Assembly: GCF_016859285.1 (NCBI RefSeq)
Contig: NC_053413.1
Coordinates: forward strand, 22,188,939-22,252,938
Direction of reading: 5' to 3'
Source of the DNA: Xiphias gladius
Lineage: Eukaryota; Chordata; Actinopteri; Istiophoriformes; Xiphiidae
Length of the DNA stretch: 64,000 bases
This document shows, in pieces, positions 24,753 through 36,594 of this stretch (positions within the stretch are counted from its first letter, which is position 1; the number at the start of each line of letters is the position of its first letter). The notes under the pieces are model-generated. The model had not been told where the DNA came from. It made no database searches and saw only the letters and a program-made list of their open reading frames with translations. The position numbers and the translations under genes were made by a program.

Positions 24753-25649
24753 ATGACACACCCACCGGTGATGGTGCATAATTTAATAGCTGAAGTTTAG
24801 CCACCTTTGAATAGTACTGTGGTTACTTTTTTTCCTAATTTATCATGTAATTTCTCATTTGTTTTCATTTCATTAAAAAAAAAAAATGGTTAAGAAAGGA
24901 GAATGGATATCATTTTGTTATCAATAAGATCCAGTCTGCATTGTTTTGCATTGTAGTAGCAACTAAAATCTGTCCTGCTAAGTCTCTCTTAGGAGCTTAG
25001 TTAAAACATAAAAGTGCTAATATTTTCATGTGGGCTAAGTCGGTCTTCACTTCACACATAATTTTGTTTTGACAGTGCATACTTTTTAATATTCTCCTTG
25101 CTCCCTCAGTGCAAGCTGTTGACGTTTCTCAATGTGAAACTACTGAGGAGAGTTGAAATAGGAGAACAGCATGCAAAGTCATGTCACAAGCAAATTTACA
25201 ATTTAAAGTTATACTCTAAACTTCTGTGTAATGCCAAGTTTCCCAGGTCCTCTGTTCTGTTGCTTATGCACGTGTTTTGAACTTTACCATTGTTTGTTTT
25301 ACAACTGTACTGTACTGGAAATAGTGTACATTCTTTTCTATACATTCCTGACTCCAGTGAAAACCCTGTATAAACATTTAGCTCCTCTCTCTCAGTCCTC
25401 ACCTGCACAGAGGTCCTCCTCAGCAGTCCCAGGTGGTGTTTTTTCTCAGCAGGTTTCCCTCTCAGCTATCACTTCACCCAGTCTGGCAAGCGCCCAGCGC
25501 CCACACCTTAGGCAGAGAGGGGAAACACCGTTCAGTAAAGAGCTGCTTCTCAACCTGTACGGCAGAGCATGCTGCTAGTTACACTGCGAGGTGATACAAC
25601 GAGTACAGCCACAGCAAAAAAAAAAGTGAATTCCCTACATGCTCACAGT

Positions 25650-26269
25650 ATATTTATTAATTGATTATCAAAATAGTTGCTTATTAATTTTCTGGCCATC
25701 AACTAATTAGTTATTTGACTATTTCACCACTACCACTATTGACCTGTAATTGAAAATACCAAGATTTTACGTAGTGTTTTTTAAATTTGTAGATGAATTG
25801 TGAGGTTTTTTTTTTTTTTTTGGTTTTTAAAGACAATATTTTTATTTAAAAAATAAATGCCAGTCTCAACCTACTCCAATTAATAACTTTTCATAAGTTA
25901 TAGACCAGACAATTAATCGATTAAACATCTAATCAAGAAAATAATTGAGAGATTAAATCGATGATGAAAATAATTATTATGTGCAGCCCTACAATTAATT
26001 GTTTTAGCCATTTTTCAAGCAAAAATGCCAAACGTTTACTGGTTCTAGCTTCAAAAATGTGAGGATTTGATGCTTTTTCTTTGTCATGTGATAGTAAACT
26101 GAATATCTTTGGGTTTTTGACTGTTGGTCAGACAAAAGAAGCAATTTGAAGATTTCACCTTGGGTTCTTGAAAATTATAATGGGGATTTTTTTATTTTTC
26201 CACCCTTTTCTGACATTTTACAGCCAAAAAGTTTAATCGATAATAAAAATAATTAGCTGCAGCCCTATT
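25650..26269. repeat. Two adjoining GCTGCAACTAA-family copies
   Basis: A fragmented copy (about 25650-25992, with a T run at 25807-25822 and right end TGTGCAGCCCTA) runs directly into a second (about 25990-26269) holding GTAAACTGAATATCTTTGGG, CTGTTGGTCAGACAAAAGAA and right end TTAGCTGCAGCCCTA. The shared border suggests one inserted at the end of the other. Confidence 0.6.
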
Positions 26270-26639
26270 AACAAGAATATGAAATATGTTGAAATAAAGA
26301 AAAGAATCACATCAGACAGCTCAAAATTAATGTGTCCACTCATCACAGTGTTGATTAACCAGAACAAAATCTTAGATCAGACTAGGACATAGTTCATGAG
26401 AAATACCCTGCTTCAATCCATAATACAGTAGAGCATCCAGTTTACCATGTTTTCAACTCAGTGTGTATTGCACATTATCATACATAGTGAGCCATTACCC
26501 ATCCAAGCTCGACAAGGTAATCAGAGTCATGAATGGAAAACAGCTGAAGCCTGAATCACTGCACAGTAAACCTGCCCAATCTGTCCTTGCTGGTGAGGAG
26601 ACCTTGGAGCGAGGATGTGATGTGGTGGGGCGTGAGGAG

Positions 26640-26641
<2 letters not shown>

Positions 26642-26691
<50 letters not shown>
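26642..26691. repeat. (GT)25 microsatellite
   Basis: A perfect GT dinucleotide run, the longest pure tract in the window, in the zfyve9 5' UTR intron. It generates valine-cysteine and threonine-histidine reading frames on the two strands that are not genes. Confidence 0.97.
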
Positions 26692-26692
<1 letters not shown>

Positions 26693-27477
26693 TGCAAATG
26701 AGTAACAGCCAAGCTGAACTTCAGGGTCATTCTCATAAGGACAAGAGCAACCAGGGATTACACCAGAGACCAAATATTCCGCAGAGCGAAGGCCTTGGAG
26801 AAAGGAGCAGAGTCAACACATTATCTGCTTAGTTTAAGATGCAAGCATGGGCACGATGTCAGCACAAAACATTGAAGGCACAGGACAGGAGGCTACATGT
26901 GTAGTGTGTATCATGTATTGTGGGGTCAAACCATTTCAGCTACATGGGGGTGACGAAAATTTCACAGGCTACAAAAAGGATTCGTTAAATTAAGAAAATC
27001 TACAAAATTAATAATTCACTAGGGAATGAAACAAAGCAACAGTGCTTTAATTAAAAACACATTACAACCCTTTAGGCAAGCACAGTCCAGATGGATTATG
27101 ACGACTCAGTTTAGGCAAAAAAACACGCCAAGCAACATCACTGCTCAGTCAATATGAGAATTAACTTTATTTACTTGCTAATATAAACTGTGACATTCAT
27201 AGCACTTAATGAAACCTTAGTATGTATGTGGGAAAACGCCATCACAAGGGCAGCTGCAAATCACTGCAATCACAATCTTACTTGAAATTAGGGAACTCGT
27301 TTTTACAGATCATTTTTCAGTCAGTCACTCAGCTTTAGTTGCAATTCCATCCAGATTTTTGAAGGTAAGAAGTTAATAAATGCAAATAATTTAAAGAAAC
27401 ATTTCTGATTTAAGACAAAGGTATCTAGTCAAGTAACCCAAACGATTTTGTATGGTACCTGAGTTATGGCACAAATT

Positions 27478-27702
27478 AGAGCTGCAACAATTAGTTGATT
27501 CGTTCATTTAATTATTCTTTTTTGTCATTTTTTTAGCAAAAATACGGTCAAACAAAACAAGCCATCAGAAGACGTAACTTTGGGAAATTTCAACAGACAT
27601 TTTTAAAAATATTTTCTGACATTATAAAGACCAGACAACCGATCAAGGAAAATAAACAGCACAATAATCAATAATGAAATTAATCTTTAGTTGCAGCGCT
27701 AG
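27478..27702. repeat. GCTGCAACTAA-family repeat with both ends
   Basis: Starts AGAGCTGCAACAATTAGTTG and ends TTTAGTTGCAGCGCTA, so both inverted ends can be seen. The centre is deleted relative to the 48051-48386 copy. Confidence 0.6.
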
Positions 27703-27827
27703 TAAATGATCATTTTGATATTTCTGAAAACTACAAACTACTTTTTCTAACTGTTAAATAACTATGCATAAATAAAAACTGACTCTAAAAAAAAGACAAA
27801 AAGTAGTTGTTTGGTTCTGGCTTCAGG

Positions 27828-27968
27828 CATTTTATGCCTTCATTACCAAGCTGAGAAAACAAGGGGAGAGAGATACGGGAAAAGATATGCAGGTCACCAG
27901 CAGGATTCAAACCAAGAACCGTGCAATTCATGGCCAGCGCCATAACTCCTACGCTGCCAGCGCGCCCA
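27828..27968 (-). repeat. tRNA-derived SINE-like fragment, minus orientation
   Basis: Read on the minus strand, this ends with a purine/pyrimidine tail (CTCTCTCCCCTTG), and its head has tRNA-like character (GCGCTGGCAGCGTAGGAGT...). GGTTTGAATCCTGCTGG resembles a B box. It lies in the zfyve9 5' UTR intron and is separate from the 3285-3416 relic in sequence. Confidence 0.5.
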
Positions 27969-29407
27969 TGAACTTATTTCAATTAGAAACTATGTGATCA
28001 AAAAAAAAGTTACAACAAGATAAAAAAAAAATCTGACCAGACATTTGATGTCAGTTTTTTCGATACTCAGTGCACTGATACATTCTGTTTAGGCCTAGAT
28101 AAAAGTATTGAGGTTCAATACCCGGCTCTACTCATAATCACCACGGCATTATTAGAAACCATATTTTTCAGTCCTGACTGTTTGCATTTTGATTTTATTA
28201 ACTTCACTATTAGTACTTCTGGGGGAAAGCACATTACAATCAAAAAACTATTACGACCAACTCCAAGCTCAAGACCAGTGTTGCTGATGTGATGACACTT
28301 TGGCAGTAGTATGCAGTGTTGTGAAAGTCCCACTGAAACTGCCTCACCAGGACAGAGCGTGAAAACACCCACGCAATTTTTAAATTCGACAGGAAAAAAA
28401 CTGAAACTAATAGTGCAAGATGAGATCCAGTTTGGGTAGAATAAATAACCCTCACATCACCTGAACTGAGGGTGGGAGCACTGAAGTTTAACCTCGTCCA
28501 ACTTCTGAACCTTTTACTTCAGCGGAGAGGTGGACTTCTTAAATCGTCTCGCACCACATGAGTCAGAAAAGCTCCAGTGGACTGCGGGACAGTGTGCTCA
28601 TGAACACACACACACAAACAAATGTGAACAAACACACACACAGACACGCCTCCATGAGGACAGGAGCCCATCCCTGATTAAGATTTAATTACTCTGCAGA
28701 GGCGCTGAATAATGCATCTTTAGTCAAAGTGCGTGAAGGAGTTGTATTTTTAGACATGTAAACTTGGGAAGCTGGTTTAAAGGAGACATATGTGCATGAG
28801 AGTGTGTGTCAGTCACAACCTGTATCACTGAAAAAAAAAAAAAAAAGAAAAAAAAAAAAAGTCCCTTCACCTACAAAATGGACAAACTCAACTCAAACTC
28901 AACTCATCAACTAATGACTAATGTAAAACTACCAGTAGGGCAAGAAACGACATTTGATGCTGTCTTTTTCTTTTTCAGAACTGTGTAGTCCACCCAAAAT
29001 AAAGATGCACCTCTGAGAAAGTTGCATCCAACACAACTGACAATCATTCTCTAATTCAAATAATCTATCAACTATTTTACAGACTACAGAGAGATGTCTA
29101 TCACAATATATCACAGCCCATAGTCTGGTCTTAAAACTGCTTCTTAATTTGACATGCTTTGAAACGCTAATTCAAGTGTATTATGATATGAAACATTCTG
29201 AAACAAGCAGTTCTTCCCATGCGTGAACATGTAATCAGTAGATGTTTAGTACTTAATGAATGGCTCTAAACAATTGATTTTCAATATTAAAATCTCTTAT
29301 GTTGATCAACTAGTTCAACTAGGCCTCATAACTTCAGCTCTACCTCTAGCTACAAATGCATGTTGTGTCTAAGCATCATCCAGAGCTTGCAATCCCTGAA
29401 TTCCTTT

Positions 29408-29875
29408 CACTGACGATTAATCCGTTGATTACTTTGTGAATTAACTGATTGTTGGGTCGAAAATGAGTAAAAAACAAACATACATTTATATTATAGATAT
29501 ACTCCAACAATGTGACCTTCAACTCGCGCGTGTGTGTGTGTGTGTGTGTGTACGTGTTTATATATACAGACAGACACAGAGACACACACACACACACACA
29601 CACGCACGCACACACACGCATGCGTATCACAAGTCCAAGGGGACATCTTCAAATTATTTGTCGTCCAACCAACAGTCCAAAACCCAAAGTTATTCACTTT
29701 AATTCGCTATAAAACACAGAAAAGAACACACATTAAAGAAGCTGCAACCAGAGAATGTTTGGTATTTTTACTTCACAAATCATTGAACAGTTAATCAATT
29801 ATCAACATTTTTCTGTCAATTACTTTCTCTGTTTTACAACCAAACAATTAATTGACTAATTATTTCTGCTATAAC
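29408..29875. repeat. GCTGCAACTAA-family repeat interrupted by GT/CA microsatellites
   Basis: The left half ends near 29475; repeat sequence resumes at about 29630 (AAGTCCAAGGGGACATCTTC, CCAACAGTCCAAAACCCAAA) and runs to about 29875. Between them lie (GT)11 at 29530-29551, GACAGACACAGA, and a CA/CGCA tract at 29582-29622. Confidence 0.55.
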
Positions 29876-30708
29876 AGCATTGCTTGCGGACGTTTGATTA
29901 GATCGACATCACTGCACAGAAACGGAAGTATGAAATGTGACCTACCTCATTTTCAACATTTTGTGTGTTATTATAATAACAAAAGCATCTATCTATAGAG
30001 TAAAAAATATGAAAAGTCTAAAGCATAATACTGAATGAAACATGACTGAAAACAAGACCAGAGACTCTATTCTATTTTAAAGTCAAGCAAACTGAAGTTG
30101 AACCCCGATTCACTTGACAGTCCTGCTCCGGCCTCCAGTGTAAGCCAGACATGCTAATAATGAAATGGCCCAACAGACTACTAACACAATAAGCCATGCC
30201 TGACTGGACATCCTGGCATGGCAGCATAATTAAATAAGACAAGCACATAAACAGTGAGGAAGCTCGGACATACTAGAATGCTAAAACAGTTTGTTAAGTC
30301 CTCGCTGTCAGAATGAGAATCTGTTTCCTGTTGTTGTTTCCTGTGAGGGAGCTGCACTCACTTCCTCGCCAATCAGCTTGAAATCCCTTGCAGTCCCTAG
30401 TGTAGTTTGACATTTAGCTTTTGGTTACATAATATATACACATGTACTAAATTTTGCACCTGGTTGGGTTGAGTAATACTGCCCTATTTTAGGATGTTTA
30501 CCTTCAAGAATATATATTTTTTTCTGCTTTCTTGTTTCCTTTGAATTCTCATTGTTATTTTCTGAGGTCCACTTCCTGCATGAAGATGGTGCTGATCTGC
30601 CAGGTTTTGGCAAAAGGTCCTTTTCACAGTTTACAATTTGATATGTCACAGCAAGAAAAGGACAGATGTAATATTTTTAATAAGGGCATAACAGTATTTA
30701 AGTGCACT

Positions 30709-30905
30709 GGAGCCGCAACAATCATCTTAATCGAATGATTAATCAAATGACGGAAAAAATTGGGCGGCAACTATTTCAATAATCGAAAAATCATTTGAGG
30801 TTCTCTGTCACATATGATAATAAACTCTTAACTTTGGGTTTTAGACTGTTGGTCGGACAAAAAAAGACGTTCGAAGATGTCACCTACAGTATATTCTAAC
30901 GGGCA
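30709..30905. repeat. GCTGCAACTAA-family repeat fragment
   Basis: Starts GGAGCCGCAACAATCATC. Internal ATAATAAACTCTTAACTTTG and GACTGTTGGTCGGACAAA are recognisable. It ends soon after GATGTCACC, in the zfyve9 5' UTR intron. Confidence 0.5.
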
Positions 30906-31137
30906 AAATAATCTAAAATAATCCCTTTTATTTGTATTCAAACTTTGCGTATGTGTTACTTTCAATTGCATTTCACAGTTTTAATCAGCAAATATAAACT
31001 GGCTCAGATGTCATTTCATGAGGAAGACTGTTGCACAGCTGAAAGACAAACACAATTTTGGAAGGAACTCCACAGTATCATGGTTAGATACATCTTATTA
31101 TTATCTTATTTCTTGCATGCCTTGATATACTGAAACA

Positions 31138-31545
31138 TACAGACGTGTGACAAATCAAAGGAAAAACCTGAAGAAAGAGCGGAGAAACGGGGTGACAGTG
31201 CCCCCGTCCATAGCACAAGAAGGGTCACTGAATGGTTTGATGAGCATGAAAATGATGTGAATCATAAGCTATGGCCTTCGCAGTAACCAGATCTAAACCC
31301 AATTGAACACCTCTGGGAGATTTTGGAGCAACATGCTAGACGACGCTCTCCACCACCATCATCCAAACACCAAATGAGGGACTATCTTTTGGAAGAGTGG
31401 TGTTCCCTCCCTCCAGTAGAGTTTTTAGAGACTTGTAGAATCAATGTAAAAGGTGCACTAAAGCTGTTCTGACGGCTTGTGGTGACCCAACACCTTACTG
31501 AGAACCTTCATATTGGTTTTTCCTTTAATTTGTCACCCGTCTGTA
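31138..31545 (+). mobile_element. Tc1/mariner-derived miniature element with transposase relic
   Basis: Terminal inverted repeats TACAGACGTGTGACAAATCA / TTTGTCACCCGTCTGTA, continuing inward as AAGGAAAAACC / GGTTTTTCCTTTAA, bound a 408-bp unit. The plus strand still reads WFDEHENDVNHKLWP, a stop, then PDLNPIEHLWEILEQHARR and a fading C-terminal segment. This matches the last part of a Tc1-like DDE transposase with its PDLNPIE-LW block. It appears to be an internally deleted element that kept both ends and a piece of the catalytic domain. Located in the zfyve9 5' UTR intron. Confidence 0.8.
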
Positions 31546-31689
31546 TGTTATAATGAGTGATGAGGAGGAGTCTTTCAGGAAGATTAATCAAGATGTGCAT
31601 TAAATTATGGTGAATGGTGTGATGAAACCCTTCAGCAAGTGGGATATGAAAGGAGGTAGTAATAAGTTATTTGTCTTAAATGTGCTTTT

Positions 31690-32205
31690 TTTGTCAGACC
31701 AACTATCCTAACCTTAAAAAGATATTCAATTTACTGTCATGTACAACAAAGAAAATAAGCAAATCCTCAAATCTGAAACCAGAGAATGTTTTGCATTTTT
31801 ACTTCAAAAACGACTGATATGATTAATCGATTATCAAGGTATTTGCATATTAATTTTCTGACGATTAACTAATCGACTATATTCAAAAATAGTTGAAACA
31901 GTTTGCTGATAAACTGAAGTGTGTCCTCAAAATTTAAATCAGCAGAGACTCTGATTTTGATAATCAAATAACTGTTTGTCATATTTCTAAAGCAAAAACA
32001 CTAAATATTTCCTGAGAATTTGCTACTTTTCCTTGTCATAAAGTAAATTGATTATATTTTAGTTTTAGACCACAGCTGCAACAATTAGTCAATTAATTGA
32101 TTAGTCTATCGAAAGAACATGTTCTTTTTTATCGCGAGAACATGTCACCTCGGGCTCTGAGAAATTATAATGGAAATTTTTCACTACTTTCTGACATTTT
32201 ATAGA
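31690..32205. repeat. Pair of GCTGCAACTAA-family fragments
   Basis: 31690-31902 holds GTCAGACCAACTATCC, ATATTCAATTTACTGTCAT and TTAATCGATTATCAAGG. About 31960-32205 holds a second piece with CACAGCTGCAACAATTAGTC, CACCTCGGGCTCTGAGAAAT and TTTCTGACATTTTATAGACA. Both are badly decayed. Confidence 0.5.
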
Positions 32206-33309
32206 CAAGTGGGAATTTTGGACTTAGGGAAACCCTCTCTATCTGTAAGTTCTCTTTTGAAAGTGATGATGGCTGTGCAACTTTTAAATAGTTCTTCAAG
32301 AAATCAAGGCTCTGCACCAAGTTTCTGTACTGTTCCTTTTTTCCTGGTGTTACAAACTTCCCATGACTGCAAACTCACATCCTGATAAACAATGTTTTTA
32401 TATACATATGCAACAAGGCCGTGCTCCCGACGCCGTCAATACAGGGGGAACACAGGAAACCTCAAATGATCACTTCCCCTCTTTAAGAATGGACTGACAT
32501 CACTTTTTAAACAACATGATCGCATGACTTGAGTGACACATCATAGCGTTTAACGCCCTGACTGGGAGTACACTGGGAGTTGTCCTTTCTCCTCCAGCAA
32601 GTTTTTCTCATCGCAATTCTAAAGATCTGCTTGAGATAAAAGAAACTGAAGCAAAACATATAAAAGAGAGAAAAAAAAAGCCACAGGTTTGTATCCACCA
32701 AAAGGTCACACTTCCTCAGAATTTCTAAAAAGATCATTTATATGACAGGAGACGTTGGAAAGGTAAATACATTGAGATTTGGAGAAGGTAGAGAAGGGAG
32801 TAGGTGTCCTTCTGTTACAAAGAGCTGTTCTGCTTCACAGCAAGTGTCAAAAGCTATTATGAGCTTCCCGTCTCCCTTATGTTTTGATCTACATTTAACC
32901 ACCACAAGACAGAAAGAGAGACAGATTGCCGGGCTGCCATCAGGGAGAGACTTGTAATACTTTCTGAAAGCATACAGTAACCTACATCAGGGGAGTCTTT
33001 GCACACATGAGAGCTTGTCTTTGCATGGAAGCCTGTTGGATCAGTCTACTCAACCCACCTACACCCACCGCCCCCAGAAGATGATGGGATATCATCTTCT
33101 CTTGCTACAGGTAAAAACTCTCACATCAAATTTCCCGTTTGTCCCAGTCCAAGAAAATGACAGATGTTATAAAGCCTAAACCATTCCAGTAAAATGAATG
33201 CGACACTGATTTGGGGAAAAATACACTTGAATGGTAGGGCTGCAAGTGAAAAAAAAAAAAAATGCCAGTCACAACTTTGCAGAATCCAAGGTCACATATT
33301 CAAATGTCT

Positions 33310-33525
33310 AAATTTGTCTGACCTCAAGTCCAAAAAAAAGATATTTAGTTCACTATGATATGTGACAGAGGTAAACAGTAGGTCCTAGCGTTTGAGAAAA
33401 CATAAACTGGGAGTATGTTGATTCTTTTGCTTGAAGAACTTAAATGATTAACAGATCATCAAAATAGCTGCTGATTATTTTTCTGGCGTTCGACAAATTG
33501 ATTAATCAACTCATCATCTCAGCTC
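33310..33525. repeat. GCTGCAACTAA-family repeat fragment
   Basis: Traces include TTCACTATGATATGTGACA, then TGATTAACAGATCATCAAAA and the end ATCATCTCAGCTCTA. The identification rests mainly on the end sequence. Confidence 0.4.
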
Positions 33526-34099
33526 TACTGGAATATTATCAGATCCGGCTCTCTCTTCAGCAACAAATTCATTTTTAATTTCTCACTGATGATGACTATC
33601 CAAGCTCGCACTGGGATGGGCCCCACTTCTTCATAAATCCACCGCCAGAGCTTGACTCGGGCCTGCAGACCCGAACGACGAGGTAAACGCAAAAGACATG
33701 GCACCAACAAACCTCACCAAACCAACTCTCAAGAGCAGACAGATGACCATTAGCTTGGATTATGCAACCGCAAGTGGCACTGTGGCTGCTGCCCTAAAGG
33801 CCAAACGCAGCCTCGGGTGGTAAATATTATACACAGGTAGACTGGGCAAACACACGGAAAACTACTGTATTAATAAATGCAGTAGGTTGAATAAAATGGA
33901 ACAGCTGCAGAAAACCCCTACAGCTGAGGTTTTGTTTGCACCAGAACTTGGATAGTTGTGTTAGCAGGGCTGCTAGCAGAATTTAACGTCCACTCCAAAT
34001 CCGCGAAAGGCCGAGAGTAACTTTATAAAATATTTATCACCAAGTCCATTGAACAATGTGGTAAAAAAAAAAAATTCAAAAATTAGACAACAAGTAATG

Positions 34100-34790
34100 C
34101 CACTGAATAGCAGCAGGCTCGTATCAGGGGAATGGAGCAGCTAGTGTTAGCCCCTACGTTTTAGCGGCCAGTCGTGCGCCGAGTGACGGCAGAGACTTGC
34201 TGCTCTGACGGACAGTCACGCCGTCACTGACTCGGTGGGCTTTGTGGCTAACGTGCAGTTTTACCGGTTACGGGGAATTTCGAAAAAGCATTCCCCCTCA
34301 GGTTAACTCGGTCCGTTTTCTCACGTTCACTTAAAGTAATTTCTGCTAGCGTATCAGTGGCTGTTTAGTTACAGCTTGTAAAAACCAAGGGGAGCCTTAA
34401 CGTGTTGTATAATTGACGTAAAATATAGTGTTTAACCGTAACAGCACCTTCTCGGCAGTCCTCGCCGTTTAGCTAGCGAAACGCCGCCGCGAAAATACCA
34501 CAACACCCATCCACAATGACTTGGGCTGAGTTGATGCTTGCCGTTTGTAACGCTAGAGCCACGGCAGACCTGCGAAATGCCATGAAAACAAATTCAGTTA
34601 CTCACCGGAGGAATCCTCATCTCTACGTACAGTTCCGCGGAGCCCGTCCGTTAGTATCCGGCATACCTAATCGCATTTGAAGGCTATTTTTGAGTATCCT
34701 CGCGTTCACCCACCGCTACCTGCCCGACTCAAACGGCACAAGTCGGAAAGTACAGCCAGTAGTGTGCCGTAGTTGTGCGACAGCGCTCAA
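34100..34790 (-). promoter_or_regulatory. zfyve9: zfyve9 CpG-rich promoter and noncoding first exon
   Basis: A block rich in CG dinucleotides (for example around 34155-34230, 34440-34500 and 34620-34690) stands out from its AT-rich surroundings. On the minus strand a good donor, CCTCCG|GTGAGT, ends an exon at 34606, a natural partner for the acceptor near 23992 (CTTCTAG) just upstream of the zfyve9 start codon. I infer a 5' UTR exon of roughly 34606 to 34700 and a first intron of about 10.6 kb. The transcription start cannot be placed from sequence alone. Confidence 0.55.
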
Positions 34791-34799
34791 GTATCCCTC

Positions 34800-36040
34800 C
34801 CCTAAGGTTTGATATTGGGGAAAAATAAGGAGCTACTTCAAGATTACCACAATGTACGCTTGTAACTTCCGGTTTTAGATCGCAAAAATAAAACTCTTAC
34901 TGGTGAATGTTATGCATTTAAAAGCCACAGTTTGAATATAAATTTCATCTAATGATCATATAGTTAAAAAAAAAGAGGTGGGGGCTGGGGTGTTTTATTA
35001 AACTCCAAAAGCACAAAAAGGGTTTGCACACCCTCATCAATTAGCTATTTCCTTTTATTTATAAATGATCAAATATGATCAAATATGAACACAGAGGGGG
35101 GGAAAAAAGTGTAGCGTAGTCTTTCAGTGTCCTTCATGGCTGGATCCCTTTAACTTTTCATCAACAAACCAACAGGTTGTACCTCTAATACAGTGGCGTC
35201 CTCAGGTTTTGCCTCATTGAAAACCTCAGAAGGCCCCTTCCCAGCATCAAACCCCACGCATTTAACAACCAAAAGCAAAATTACACATATATTCGCAGGA
35301 GTATGTACGGATTATACAAGCAAACAAGTTTTAATGTAAGCCATATGGGCAATTCCAAAAAATAATTTCTAGCCAATGTGTCTAAAAATTATTTTGGAAG
35401 ATAACATGCATTAAATTAGATAATACATCACACAGTGGGTTTATCAGAGCATCATAGCACTGTACATGTTTAATGATTGTTGCGTTGCACAATAAAATGA
35501 TCAGTATCAAATAAATTTGCCAACAGTAACAAATTTGCATCAAAACAGAGCAATGCAATGTTTGTTTTTCCCAAGAGGATACAAGTTGTTACGACAAATG
35601 TCATTTTACCCACTGAATATTCTGTAAATTTTGTAAATAGAGATATAATTACGTAAATATAGATGATGACGAAGTCAAGAGTCTGATTTCACACTACAGT
35701 AAAGCCTACATTCATACGCATCATTGTTGTCATTGTACTGCATCAGTTTCTTTATTTGTTTGGTATCTACAGCTTGTTTTTATCCAAGACACCAAACATC
35801 ACCTGTAATTCTAAGCGTCCTAAATGTGTAGCAGTGGCGGTGAAGTCATTTGCAACCATGTTGCAATAAATGTTCTCAAAATAAGGAGAAATATTTGCAC
35901 ACAGGTCGGTTTATGATTCGTATGTAGGGACACCAGTTGTGTTTAAAGATAAGAATTTATCAAGTCAGTCTGGCTCTTTGCATTGAGGGTTTTGCATATC
36001 GTGAAAACTGGACCAAAGCACTACTGTGTTGAAATCTGTT
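34800..36040. other. Intergenic DNA between zfyve9 and btf3l4, nothing recognised
   Basis: AT-rich sequence without a convincing open frame, splice-site pattern or repeat I can name. Confidence 0.5.
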
Positions 36041-36050
36041 TTATGAGCTC

Positions 36051-36299
36051 TTATTTTCCAGGTGACAACGCATAGTTTCCCGTTTTGATCCAGCTGTCAG
36101 TGTCTAACTTGACGTTCACTTCCAGCCAGTTCGTGCACTGTGGTCCAGCCGCAGCCGCCGCCGCCGCAGCAGCAGCAGCAGCAGCAGCAGCAGCCGCAGG
36201 GACATTTTGGCTCGACCCGGTGCGGCTGAAGGTGATGTGGTGAGCCCCGGGGCGGGTCCGCAGCTCCGTCCCGCTCACGACACGACACCCTGGAGCCAA
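36051..36299 (-). other. Alanine-repeat open frame in a CpG-rich patch, status unknown
   Basis: 82 codons on the minus strand with a run of 17 alanines encoded by a (GCT)n/(GCG)n tract. The surrounding 36120-36420 is much richer in CpG than the flanks. Sequence on either side of the tract (TELRTRPGAHHITFSRTG and WLEVNVKLDTDSWIKTG) looks protein-like but I do not recognise it. There is no neighbouring exon evidence. It may be a first exon, a promoter-associated frame or chance. Confidence 0.25.
36149..36199. repeat. (GCC)n(AGC)n trinucleotide repeat
   Basis: Compound repeat: CAGCCGCAGCCGCCGCCGCC followed by about ten AGC units and an interrupted CAGCCGCAG end. It lies between zfyve9 and btf3l4. 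Confidence 0.92.
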
Positions 36300-36594
36300 A
36301 ATGGCACGTTCATCCCCGGTAACCTTGTCGGACCTCCCCTGTTGTTACAGGGAATGACAGCCGCGGCCCATTGATCGGCTGCGCGTTGCAGCAGAGGAGC
36401 GTCACAGGTGATCGATGAAACGGGATTTGACAGTGTTGGCGGGGACGTGGTCAAGTGTAAACCCCACCAATACTCGGTTAACCCCTCCTCATTCACACAC
36501 CCAATTCTGATTTTAACAAGGCGATATTTTAGCTTCGCAAATCGAGTGCAACACTAACACTAATTTCCATTACTGATTCACAGTCACTCTATAA

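Noticed and set aside
26463..26832. Frames rich in Val-Cys or Thr-His
   Set aside because: Produced by the (GT)25 microsatellite.
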